Shown in pieces: positions 16,719 to 24,339 of a DNA stretch of 64,000 nucleotides. The position numbers were made by a program, and so were the translations under genes. The DNA comes from Actinophytocola xinjiangensis. Lineage in GTDB: Bacteria > Actinomycetota > Actinomycetes > Mycobacteriales > Pseudonocardiaceae. The stretch covers positions 104,914 through 168,913 of the forward strand of contig NZ_MSIF01000018.1 in the NCBI RefSeq assembly GCF_001921215.1, read 5' to 3'. Under the pieces are notes generated by a model. The model was not told the origin of the DNA and made no database searches. It saw nothing but the letters and a program-made list of their open reading frames with translations. Within the stretch, counting starts at the first letter, position 1. Each line of letters begins with the position of its first letter.

Positions 16719-17753
16719 TCACTCGCGCAGTTCGTCGATCTTGGCGAGGTAGTCGGCGAACTCGTCGCCGTACTTGTCGATGACCGGTCGGGCGGCGGCG
16801 CGCCACGGCTCGAGGTCGTCGATCTCGGTGATGGTGACGCCCTCCTTCTTCAACGCCGCCATGTCCTTGTCGACCTGCGCGTCCCACGTCGTGCGCTGGA
16901 ACTCCGCGGCCTCGGTCGCGGCGTCCTCGATGATCGCCTGGTCATCGGCCGAGAGGCTGTCCCAGATGTCCCTGTTCATCACCAGGAGCTCGGCGACGCG
17001 CATGTGCTCGTCGAGCGTGAAGTTCTTGGCGACCTCGAAGTGGGACGCGGAGTAGTAACTCGGCGCGTTGTTCTCCGCGCCGTCAATCAGTCCGCTCTGC
17101 AGTGAGCTGTACACCTCGCCGTAGTCCATCGGGGTCGGCGAGGCACCGAGTGCCTCGATGAAGTCGATGATCACCTGGGACTCCTGGACGCGGATCTTCA
17201 GGCCCTTGAGATCGTCGGGGGACCTGACGGCCTTGTCGGTGGTGTAGAAGCTGCGCGCGCCGGGGTCCATGTAGGTCACCCCGTGGAACCCGGCGTCCGA
17301 CAGCCCGTCGAGGAGTTTCTCGCCGCCGTCCTCGTCCTTGAGGAATCGCCACATGTGGTCGGCGTCGTCCCAGATGTAGGGGAGGCCGAACAGGCCCATC
17401 CCGGAGGCGAACTCGGTCATGGGTGCCGAACTCACCCGGGTCAGCTCGATCGAACCGAGCTGTACCTGCTCGATCGCGTCCGACTCCTCGCCGAGCTGCG
17501 CACCCGGGTACACGTCGATGGTGATCCGGCCGTCGCTCTTCTCCGCCACCAGTTCGGCGAACTTCTGGTCGCCCACGGTGGTCGGATAGTTCTCGGGATG
17601 CACTTCGGCAAGGCGCCAGGAGTACTCCGCCCCACCGCTTCCGCCACCGTCGTCGCCGCAGGCGGTGAGAACCAGGGACAGTGCGGCCGCCAGACCGACG
17701 AATCCTGTCCTCCGTCGCGTCTTCGGCGGCGTCATCGGGAACGGTGTTCTCAT
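16719..17753 (-). CDS. dctP: TRAP transporter substrate-binding lipoprotein (DctP family)
   Basis: A 344-residue periplasm-type binding protein anchored as a lipoprotein (lipobox 'LVLTAC'). DctP features: 'EVHPENYPTTVGDQKFAELV', 'GRITIDVYPGAQLGEES', and the carboxylate-binding region with 'GLKIRVQESQVIIDFIEALG' and 'SSLQSGLIDGAENN', where the conserved Arg normally salt-bridges an organic acid. ATG 17753 is chosen because AAAGGTGAG lies 5 bases upstream; a GTG at 17762 would sit on top of it. Context (uronate dehydrogenase next door) suggests D-galacturonate or D-glucuronate as ligand. Confidence 0.92.
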   Translation of the reverse strand: MRTPFPMTPPKTRRRTGFVGLAAALSLVLTACGDDGGGSGGAEYSWRLAEVHPENYPTTVGDQKFAELVAEKSDGRITIDVYPGAQLGEESDAIEQVQLGSIELTRVSSAPMTEFASGMGLFGLPYIWDDADHMWRFLKDEDGGEKLLDGLSDAGFHGVTYMDPGARSFYTTDKAVRSPDDLKGLKIRVQESQVIIDFIEALGASPTPMDYGEVYSSLQSGLIDGAENNAPSYYSASHFEVAKNFTLDEHMRVAELLVMNRDIWDSLSADDQAIIEDAATEAAEFQRTTWDAQVDKDMAALKKEGVTITEIDDLEPWRAAARPVIDKYGDEFADYLAKIDELRE

Positions 17754-17774
17754 GGATCTCACCTTTCGTGATCT

Positions 17775-19067
17775 CTATTGGCCGAAGATGCTCGGTAGTG
17801 CCAGCGACAGGCTGGGAACGAAGGTGATGAGCAGCAGCACCACGATCATCGGGAGCAGGAAGATGGGCAGCGTCCTGGTGACGTTCTCGATCGAGGTCCG
17901 GCCGATCGCGCAGCCGACGAACAGGACGTTGCCGACCGGTGGGGTGATCAGGCCGATGGCCAGGTTGAGCACCAGCATGATCCCGAACTGCACCGGGTCC
18001 ATGCCGAGGCTGGTCGCCACCGGCAGCAGGATCGGAGTCATGATCAGGATCAGTGGCGCCATGTCCATGACGGCCCCGAGGGCCAACAGCAGCAGGTTGA
18101 TCAGCAGGAGGATGACGATCTTGTTGTCCGACAGCCCGAGCAGCGCTTCGGTGACCATCGCCGGGATCTTGAGGAACGCGAGGAAGTAGGCGAACGCACT
18201 GGCCGCACCGATGATGAACAGGACGACACCGAGGGTGCGGACGGTCTTGCGAAGGATCGGGATCATCGCCTTGACCGGAATGTCCCGGTAGACCACGAAC
18301 GTCAGGATGAAGGCGTAGACACAGGCGATCACGGCCGACTCGGTTGCCGTGAAGACGCCGCTGAGGATGCCGCCGAGGATGATCACCGGCATCAGCAGGC
18401 TGAGCAGTCCGTCCCTGATGATCTTGGGGATCTCCGCGATGGGGACACTCTCCTCCTTCGGGTAGTTCCGCTTCACGGCGACCACGTACGCCGCGATCAT
18501 CAAGGAGGCGCCGAGCAGGATCCCTGGCAGGATCCCCGCGGTGAACAGCGCGCCGATGGAGACGCCGCCGGCCGCCATCGAGTAGATGATCAGGTTGTGA
18601 CTCGGCGGGATCATCACCGCCTGCGCGGCACCGGAGATGGTCACCGCGACCGAGTAGTCGGTGCCGTAGCCCTTCTTCTTCATCATCGGGATCGTCACCG
18701 AACCGACTGCCGAGACGTCGGCGACCGACGAACCGGACAGCGCCCCGAAGAAGGTACTGGCGCCGATGTTGACCAGTGCGAGACCGCCACGTAACCGGCC
18801 GACGAACAGCATCGCCAGGTTGATCAGTCGACGGGAGATGCCGCCGGCGCCCATGATCTCGCCGCCGAGGATGAACAGCGGGATCGCGAGCAACGCGAAC
18901 GCGTCCAACCCGGCGACCATCCGTTGGCCGACGATGATCAGCGGGATCCCCAGGTAGAAGGCCTCGAAGACGGCGGACAGGGTGAGCGCGAGCGCGATCG
19001 GAACGCGCAGCGCGATCAGGAGGGCGAAACTGCCGATCAGGATGACGATGGCGAGGGGATCGGTCAT
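17775..19067 (-). CDS. dctM: TRAP transporter large permease (DctM family)
   Basis: A 430-residue membrane protein with about 12 hydrophobic helices, the ion-coupled transport subunit of the TRAP system. Characteristic segments: 'IPLFILGGEIMGAGGISRRL', 'STFFGALSGSSVADVSAVG', 'MIPPSHNLIIYS' and 'NLAIGLITPPVGNVLFVG'. Start ATG 19067 overlaps the small permease stop (ATGA). The binding-protein gene follows 22 bases downstream, with its ribosome-binding site in the gap. Confidence 0.95.
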   Translation of the reverse strand: MTDPLAIVILIGSFALLIALRVPIALALTLSAVFEAFYLGIPLIIVGQRMVAGLDAFALLAIPLFILGGEIMGAGGISRRLINLAMLFVGRLRGGLALVNIGASTFFGALSGSSVADVSAVGSVTIPMMKKKGYGTDYSVAVTISGAAQAVMIPPSHNLIIYSMAAGGVSIGALFTAGILPGILLGASLMIAAYVVAVKRNYPKEESVPIAEIPKIIRDGLLSLLMPVIILGGILSGVFTATESAVIACVYAFILTFVVYRDIPVKAMIPILRKTVRTLGVVLFIIGAASAFAYFLAFLKIPAMVTEALLGLSDNKIVILLLINLLLLALGAVMDMAPLILIMTPILLPVATSLGMDPVQFGIMLVLNLAIGLITPPVGNVLFVGCAIGRTSIENVTRTLPIFLLPMIVVLLLITFVPSLSLALPSIFGQ

Positions 19068-19585
19068 GAGGCACCGTCCGCGCGGGCCTTGTCGATCGCC
19101 TCGTCGGTCTCTTCGTTCAACCGTGCGGTGTCGACACCGAGGATCCGCAGGGTCGTGTAGAGCACGATCATGAGCCCGGCCAGTGGCATCGCGACGTAGA
19201 GCATGCTGCGGGGAAGTCCGGTGCCCGGCAGGGTCGCGTGCCGGGTGTCGATGGCGAACTCGCTGCCCTGGACGATGAGGTACAGGCCGAACAACAGGAC
19301 CAGCCCGGTGATCAACCACTCGATGGCGCGGCGGAGCAGTGTGGGAAAGCGGTTGACGAGGAAGGTGATCGCGATGTGCGCACCTTCGCGGAAGCCGATG
19401 GCCGCGGCCAGGAATCCGAGCCAGACCAACAACATCCTGGCCGTCTCCTCACTCCACGCCGGGGAGTTGCCGAGAACCTCGCGCCCGAAGACCTGCCACA
19501 GCAGGACGAAGGTCACCGCCACCAGACACGACACCGTGAAGCCTTCGAACACGGCGTCGATGGCACGCCAGACACGGCGAATCAC
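19064..19585 (-). CDS. dctQ: TRAP transporter small permease (DctQ family)
   Basis: A 173-residue protein with four membrane helices, the DctQ subunit that pairs with DctM. 'VFGREVLGNSPAWSEETARM' followed by 'LVWLGFLAAAIGFREGAHI' is the family signature. It starts at a GTG (19585) that overlaps the TGA of the upstream gene (GTGA), and ends overlapping dctM. The frame stays open far upstream, but that extension is only a shadow of the neighbouring gene. Confidence 0.92.
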   Translation of the reverse strand: MIRRVWRAIDAVFEGFTVSCLVAVTFVLLWQVFGREVLGNSPAWSEETARMLLVWLGFLAAAIGFREGAHIAITFLVNRFPTLLRRAIEWLITGLVLLFGLYLIVQGSEFAIDTRHATLPGTGLPRSMLYVAMPLAGLMIVLYTTLRILGVDTARLNEETDEAIDKARADGAS

Positions 19586-20727
19586 GCGACACCCGCCGTC
19601 GCTCGGCTGGCCTCGGCGAGCAACGGCAGCCGGTCGGCGCCGGCGAGCCCGAGATGGTAGAGGTGAAACTGCTCGACGCCGACATCGCGGAGCGCGCTCA
19701 GGTGGCGCGGAAACTCCTCGGCCCTGGTCGGCGGCAGGACGGTCACGAAGGCCCCCGGCGTCGCCCGGCCCGCGACCGTCTCGGTCAGGCGCGCCGCGTT
19801 CTGGACGGACGCCGCGTCGGTGGCCCAACACTGTGCGACCACCGTGTCGACGTCGCCGGGGGCGGTGGCGGTGAGCCCGGGCAGGGCTCCGGTCTCCCAC
19901 GGGTCGGGCTGGGCGTGCAGGATGATCCGCGGTGACCGGCCGGCCGCCGCGCGGGCCGCCCGGATGACCTCGGCGCGCAGGGCGTCGGTGGCGGCATGTC
20001 TGACGTCGAGCAGTGTTCGCAGCAGGTCCGGTGACGGCTGACTCGTCGCGCCGTGGCTCGTGGCGGCACGCAGGTCGGCGATCACCCTGTCGGCATCGAG
20101 CCCCCGACCGGTCCAGGCCTGCCGACAGGCCGGGCAGCAACAGATCGACAGGAGTCGGCGAGTTCGGTCGTCGTACGCTCCGGCCGTCTTCTCGTGGTGC
20201 CCGCCGTGCTGGATTCCGAGTTGTCCGCAGGCCTCGAGCACGATCGCCGAACTGGCGGTGTCCCGTAGTGCTTCGGCGGCCAGGGTCGCGGCGTACTCGC
20301 GAACCTCGCCGGACTGTGGGCACAGCGCGTACGGATAGGGCTCACCGAAGCAGTTGACGACCACGATGTCGGGGTTGGCCTCGCCGACTCGCGTGGAGTG
20401 GGTCAGGACGGTCCACGCCGCCACCTCGAGGCCGGCGTCGCTGAGGAGGGCGGTGGCGTTGCCGAACGGATCCGGGTCGTCGACCCAGTCGGCCTCGGCC
20501 GGGATCAGGCGGCCCGACCAGGCCCCGGTGCGCACCGGGCGGTAGAAGGCCGCGCCGCGCGCGTCGACCAGTCGCCGGGAGGGGTGAAAAGGCGTGGCGG
20601 CCCGGGTCGTGTGATACGCCGCCGCGACGGCGACGGTGGTGACTCCCAGCCCTCGCACTCGCTCGACGAACCCGGGATCGCCAAGCACGTCCCAGGGGTA
20701 GGCGTAGCCGATGACGTTCGCTGTCAC
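19582..20727 (-). CDS. TIM-barrel-like protein of the uronate operon, possible glycosidase relative
   Basis: A 381-residue protein without signal peptide. The alternation 'VIGYAYPWDVLGDPGF', 'GVTTVAVAAAYHTTRA', 'GLEVAAWTVLTHSTRVG', 'IVLEACGQLG', 'RIILHAQPDPWETGALPG' looks like the strands of a (beta/alpha)8 barrel. A Cys cluster 'SICCCPACRQAW' near residue 195 resembles the CxCxxCR-type motif seen in uncharacterised glycosyl-hydrolase-like families; it could bind metal. It is the first gene of the operon, divergent from lysR, and overlaps dctQ by four bases, so a role in uronate or oligouronide processing is likely. No catalytic acid can be assigned with confidence. Confidence 0.7.
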   Translation of the reverse strand: MTANVIGYAYPWDVLGDPGFVERVRGLGVTTVAVAAAYHTTRAATPFHPSRRLVDARGAAFYRPVRTGAWSGRLIPAEADWVDDPDPFGNATALLSDAGLEVAAWTVLTHSTRVGEANPDIVVVNCFGEPYPYALCPQSGEVREYAATLAAEALRDTASSAIVLEACGQLGIQHGGHHEKTAGAYDDRTRRLLSICCCPACRQAWTGRGLDADRVIADLRAATSHGATSQPSPDLLRTLLDVRHAATDALRAEVIRAARAAAGRSPRIILHAQPDPWETGALPGLTATAPGDVDTVVAQCWATDAASVQNAARLTETVAGRATPGAFVTVLPPTRAEEFPRHLSALRDVGVEQFHLYHLGLAGADRLPLLAEASRATAGVA

Positions 20728-20855
20728 GATCGCTCCCGTGGAAATGGGACAGGGTCAGCGTTGTGATGCTGGCAGGTGCGGCGATGCTTGCGCAAACCTC
20801 ATATCGAATCGCACGATGCTCTGAAGGTATTGATGTCTTGCTACGGTGATGAGCC
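20728..20855. promoter_or_regulatory. Divergent promoter region of the uronate operon and lysR
   Basis: A 128-base AT-richer spacer between divergent starts. It contains a perfect palindrome TTGCGCAA (20788-20795) and a second partial repeat ATCGAATCGCACGAT (20803-20817). LysR proteins usually bind T-N11-A dyads between divergent genes, so these are candidate sites. A TANNNT element (TACGGT, 20842-20847) lies 8 bases before the lysR ATG. Confidence 0.45.
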
Positions 20856-21794
20856 ATGGCCCCCGTGACACTCGATCAGGTCCGCTGCTTCATCGCCGTG
20901 GCTGAGGAACTTCACTTCGGTCGCGCCGCCGAACGCCTGTCGATGACTCAGCCGCCGCTGAGTCGGCAGATCCAGAAGCTGGAAACAGCGGTCGGAGCGA
21001 CCCTGCTGGAACGAAGCAACCGCACGGTCGCGCTCACGTCGGCCGGATCGGAGTTCCTGGAGGACTCCTATCGGATCTTCAACGCCCTGGACCAGGCCGT
21101 CGCGCATGCCAGAAGAGTCGAATCCGGCTCCGCCGGCACGGTGCACCTCGGCTTCACCGCCACGTCGGCGATCCGGATTCTCGGTCCGCTGTTGGTCAGC
21201 CTGGACAAGGATCTACCGGACGTGCAGGTCATTCTCCACGAGCGCGTCACGGGTGGGCAGGTCGACGGGATCCGACGTGGTGAACTCGACCTCGGGCTGG
21301 CCCGGCCGCCGTTCGACACCACGGTCCTCTCGTCGCGGGTGGTCGCGCGGGAACCGCTGTACGCCGTCGTGTCGGCCGCTCATCCGCTGGCGACCGTCGA
21401 AGGGCCGCTCGGCCCCGAGGACCTCGACGGTCTCCCCATCATCAGCTACCACCCGGTTCAGGCTCGGTACTTCCACGAGCTCACCGTCCGGTTCCTGGTC
21501 AACGGCCACTCCCGCATCGTCCAGCACGTCCAGCAGATCCTCACCGCGATGGTGCTCGTCGCCGCGGGAGAGGGGGTCGCTCTGGTACCAGCCAGCGCAT
21601 CCACGCTGGGAGTCCCTGGCCTGGTCTACAAACGGCTCAACGACCTCGAAGGCGGGCATCCGGACAGTGATCCCGCCCGGCCGGTCGAACTGCACGCGAT
21701 CTGGGCACGCGGCGAACTCACGCCCCTGCTCAGACACGTCCTGCACCACGTCCAGGAAGTGGCTACCCGCCACGACGATGCACTGAAGGTATGA
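20856..21794 (+). CDS. LysR-family regulator of the uronate TRAP operon
   Basis: A 312-residue LysR regulator. Residues 1-65 are the winged helix-turn-helix ('LDQVRCFIAVAEELHFGRAA', 'MTQPPLSRQIQKLE'), then a periplasmic-binding-protein-like effector domain. In that domain 'AIRILGPLLVSLDKDLPDVQ' and 'MVLVAAGEGVALVPAS' follow the usual CatR/BenM/CbnR-like layout. Its divergent position makes it the expected activator or repressor of the TRAP/Udh operon, probably with an imported or oxidised uronate as effector (inference). Terminated by the hairpin at 21826-21861. Confidence 0.9.
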   Translation: MAPVTLDQVRCFIAVAEELHFGRAAERLSMTQPPLSRQIQKLETAVGATLLERSNRTVALTSAGSEFLEDSYRIFNALDQAVAHARRVESGSAGTVHLGFTATSAIRILGPLLVSLDKDLPDVQVILHERVTGGQVDGIRRGELDLGLARPPFDTTVLSSRVVAREPLYAVVSAAHPLATVEGPLGPEDLDGLPIISYHPVQARYFHELTVRFLVNGHSRIVQHVQQILTAMVLVAAGEGVALVPASASTLGVPGLVYKRLNDLEGGHPDSDPARPVELHAIWARGELTPLLRHVLHHVQEVATRHDDALKV

Positions 21795-21825
21795 CGGTCC
21801 GCCCCGGTAGGCGGTGGACGAGCGC

Positions 21826-21861
21826 CGGGACCGGCGAGGCACCAACGCCTCGCCGGTCCCG
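21826..21861. terminator. Bidirectional hairpin terminator between lysR and the PHP hydrolase gene
   Basis: A perfect 15-bp GC-rich stem (CGGGACCGGCGAGGC, 21826-21840, with its complement 21847-21861) and a 6-base loop ACCAAC, between convergent genes ending at 21794 and 21981. No T-tract. Confidence 0.88.
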
Positions 21862-21980
21862 TGCTGTCCGGCGCAAGGTCTCAGGACCTTTGGGGTTCCG
21901 AAGGACCGCCAACGTGCGACAACGGGACCGTCGCCTTCTCGCGGAATCGTGGGAGATGCGGTTCGAGCCGAGGCCGTGCG

Positions 21981-23219
21981 TCAGGTGCGAAGCCACCAGG
22001 GGCTGGCGTAGGCGATGCCGAGGTCGTTGCAGGGATGGCCGTCCGGGCCGGGGTGGTCGTTGGGTTGGGTGGGGTCGGCGACACGGAGCACGACCCAGTT
22101 GCCGTCGTCGGCCGAGAGCGGCACGGTGAACTCGGCGACGGTGCCCGACGTGGTGTCGACGACGTCGACCACCTCGGGTGCCGACTCGCCCGGCCGGAGG
22201 ACCTGGATGGTCAACGGTTTCCCGGTCCAGTCCGGCCCCCGGTCGAGGTCGACGGCGAAGCGGATGTCGCCGCCTGCGACGGGCAGTTCGCCGCCCATGC
22301 GCACGCCGTTGGCCGTGGCGTCCAGGCGCAGTCCGGACGTCCGCGTGGCGAAGGAGCGGCGCGCCAGCATGGCGTCGAACACTCCCTGCCGGGTGTTCTC
22401 GGTGACCCACAGCCCGCTGCGGCCCTTGCCCTCCGGGAAACCCCAGTCGGTGCCGTGTTCGTCGGTGACGCCGGACAGCCCGGTGCGCCAGCCGGCGTTG
22501 AGACACTTCACCAGCGGGGAGGCCTTGCCGTCCGACCAGGCCTCGAACAGGTAGTCGTCGGTGCGGTTGAACATCTCCAGGCCGACCACCTGGTCACGGA
22601 CACCGTCGCGGAAGGTGAACTCGTCGAACCGGCCCGGCTCACGACCGGGGTGGTTGAAGCTGGCCACCCCGCCGTGCTCGCCCAACCAGTCGAAGAAGTC
22701 GCCCATCCCGGAGGCGCCGAGCAGGTCGACGTACTCGTCGGTGAACCACACGTTGGCGTGGCCGAGCAGCGGATGCGACCACTCGAACCCGCGGATCGCC
22801 GTGTACTGGCCGGGATCGTTCGCCGCGTCGGCCAACTCCCTGGTGCGGTCCCACTCGCGGTCGCTGATCCCCTCGATCGAGAACAGCGTCGCGTGGTCGG
22901 TGAGGGCGGCGACGTCCAGCCCGGCGTCACGCATCGACACGAAGGCGAGCGCCGGATCGCCGTCCCCGTCCGACATGATCGTGTGGTTGTGCATGTCCGC
23001 GTGGACCAGCGTGGTGGCCTGGGTGATCCGGGACGCGCGGGACGCGCCGGGCCGCGGTGTCCGGGGTTCGCCCGAACGGGCCGTCGTCGCCTGTTGTGCC
23101 TGTGCGGTGCCGGGAAGCGCGGCAAGGGTCAGAAGGCCGGCAGCGCCAGCCAAAGCTCTGCGGCGACCTACCTTCGTGTCGTCCTGATCGCTGCTGGTGT
23201 GGTGATGATGGTGGCCCAT
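21981..23219 (-). CDS. Tat-exported CehA/McbA-type PHP metallohydrolase
   Basis: A 412-residue secreted metallohydrolase. The N-terminus 'MGHHHHHTSSDQDDTKVGRR' leads into a twin-arginine signal ('VGRRRALAGAAGLLTLAALP', cleavage near 'TAQA'). The PHP domain follows: 'VHADMHNHTIMSDGDGDP' (HxHxxxSDG metal site), 'AALTDHATLF', 'IRGFEWSHPLLGHANVWF' and 'GGVASFNHPGREPGRF', all consistent with a trinuclear metal phosphoesterase. A beta-rich C-terminal domain (~300-412) ends 'YASPWWLRT'. McbA/CehA relatives hydrolyse carbamates or phosphoesters; substrate unknown here. The natural five-His run is unusual. Monocistronic by position. Confidence 0.85.
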   Translation of the reverse strand: MGHHHHHTSSDQDDTKVGRRRALAGAAGLLTLAALPGTAQAQQATTARSGEPRTPRPGASRASRITQATTLVHADMHNHTIMSDGDGDPALAFVSMRDAGLDVAALTDHATLFSIEGISDREWDRTRELADAANDPGQYTAIRGFEWSHPLLGHANVWFTDEYVDLLGASGMGDFFDWLGEHGGVASFNHPGREPGRFDEFTFRDGVRDQVVGLEMFNRTDDYLFEAWSDGKASPLVKCLNAGWRTGLSGVTDEHGTDWGFPEGKGRSGLWVTENTRQGVFDAMLARRSFATRTSGLRLDATANGVRMGGELPVAGGDIRFAVDLDRGPDWTGKPLTIQVLRPGESAPEVVDVVDTTSGTVAEFTVPLSADDGNWVVLRVADPTQPNDHPGPDGHPCNDLGIAYASPWWLRT

Positions 23220-23343
23220 ACCCCCAGTCTGGTCCCGAGCAACCCCGCGACGCTGCGGTCATTCGTAGGAAAAATGACGTTGCCACCGCCCTGCGGCCGA
23301 GGTTCGGCGAGGGGTGGTCGCGACCTCGCGGGCCGCCCGGCCG

Positions 23344-23577
23344 CTACGACGCCTCCGCGCGGTGGGTCCGCAGCAGGCGCAGCCGTCGCGCCAAGGTCGT
23401 CTCCACTTCGGACAGCACGGCCAGCTGCCGGCGCACGGTCGCCAGCCTGCGCTCGTAGAGCGTGATCGCCTCCCGGCACGTGGGCACGTGCGCCAGGTCC
23501 TCGTCGTCGCTCAACGGACCAGGCCACGCCAGAACCTTGACGTCGGCGTCACGGTCAACCCGCGGTGACCACGTCAT
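23344..23577 (-). CDS. Small coiled-coil protein following the nucleotidyltransferase
   Basis: A 77-residue protein. Residues ~33-70 ('CREAITLYERRLATVRRQLA' and onward) form a single long amphipathic helix rich in Arg and Leu, probably a coiled coil or a DNA/RNA-contacting helix. ATG 23577 lies 18 bases after the stop of the nucleotidyltransferase gene with GAGGGCGG upstream, so the two are almost certainly one transcript. No family recognised. It may be an accessory or regulatory partner of the enzyme. Confidence 0.55.
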   Translation of the reverse strand: MTWSPRVDRDADVKVLAWPGPLSDDEDLAHVPTCREAITLYERRLATVRRQLAVLSEVETTLARRLRLLRTHRAEAS

Positions 23578-23595
23578 GGCCGGACCAGGCCGCCC

Positions 23596-24222
23596 TCACC
23601 GGTCAGGTGCGGCGGTGCGCAGCCTCGGGGACCACGGGTGGACGCCGTAGGTGTCGGCGATCGCCCGGTGCAGCCAACGGCGTTGGTCGGCCGACAGGTG
23701 TGGGAGGGCGGCCGTGAAGTCGATCTCGTCCTTCGGCCGGAGTCCTTCGGCCTTGTAGAAGAGCTGGATCTCGGGGGCGAGGTAGGGCGTTCCGTCGGCG
23801 CTGGTCCGGCCGACGGTCGCCAGGGGGCGGCGGAGGCGGGCACTGCGGCGGGATACCCAGTCGGTGCCGTGGGACTCGTCGAGCATGACCTGGATTCGCC
23901 AGGGCTGTTGGCTGGTGGGCCGGCACCAGATGTCGTGCACCTGGGGCGGCAGGGTTTCTCCCGGCTGCCAGGGCCGCAGCGTCCCTGGCGGGTCGGCCGC
24001 CCACCATTCCCAGTCGGCCAGGGCGCGCCGCACGGCGAGTTGGTCACGGCGCAGCACCAGGACGTCGATGTCGCCGTGGTCGCGGATCGGGTGGCCGACG
24101 GCGAGTTCGATGGCGTGGCCGCCGGCGACCCACCAGTGCACCGGCAGCCAGGAGAACAGCGCGACGACCTCGGTCAGGGTCGCCGGTTCCCATACACCCC
24201 ACGGTGTGTGTGTCCTGACCAT
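23596..24222 (-). CDS. Nucleotidyltransferase related to aminoglycoside 2''-adenylyltransferase
   Basis: A 208-residue minimal nucleotidyltransferase. 'WWVAGGHAIELAVGHPIRDH' and 'GDIDVLVLRRDQ' give the GG...DxD metal/nucleotide site in the form used by ANT(2'')-type enzymes (in ANT(2''): IGGGWA...HDDID). The second half has 'PYLAPEIQLFYKAEGLRPKD' with a Lys typical of this family. It could modify a small molecule by AMP transfer; resistance is not shown, because many actinomycete homologues have no known substrate. Start ATG 24222 or GTG 24228. Divergent from the MoxR module with only ~63 bases between starts. Confidence 0.75.
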   Translation of the reverse strand: MVRTHTPWGVWEPATLTEVVALFSWLPVHWWVAGGHAIELAVGHPIRDHGDIDVLVLRRDQLAVRRALADWEWWAADPPGTLRPWQPGETLPPQVHDIWCRPTSQQPWRIQVMLDESHGTDWVSRRSARLRRPLATVGRTSADGTPYLAPEIQLFYKAEGLRPKDEIDFTAALPHLSADQRRWLHRAIADTYGVHPWSPRLRTAAPDR

Positions 24223-24272
24223 GAGCACATGGTCTCCCACCCAGGTGGGCCGGGGGTCGGTGTCGGTCCTGC

Positions 24273-24278
24273 TAGGCT
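24273..24278 (+). promoter_or_regulatory. -10 element for a leaderless transcript
   Basis: TAGGCT fits the actinobacterial TANNNT -10 consensus and stands exactly 7 bases before an ATG at 24286, the spacing expected when transcription starts at the A of the start codon. No clear -35 is visible. Confidence 0.55.
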
Positions 24279-24285
24279 TGCCGCG

Positions 24286-24339
24286 ATGACTACCTCTCTG
24301 AACAGATCGGGGGTTCCGTTCGTCACAGGTGAGTGCTGA
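24286..24339 (+). CDS. Short leader ORF (17 codons) upstream of the MoxR module
   Basis: A tiny frame encoding 'MTTSLNRSGVPFVTGEC' whose TGA overlaps the ATG of the next gene (TGATG). With the TANNNT element at 24273 it looks like a leaderless start, and its last codons carry the AGGTGAG ribosome-binding site of the next gene. It could act as a translationally coupled leader rather than as a functional peptide. Confidence 0.45.
   Translation: MTTSLNRSGVPFVTGEC

Noticed and set aside
17083..19074. Second long minus-strand frame across the TRAP permease and binding-protein genes
   Set aside because: Frame-shifted shadow rich in Arg, Asp and His; DctM and DctP in the other frame match their families throughout.
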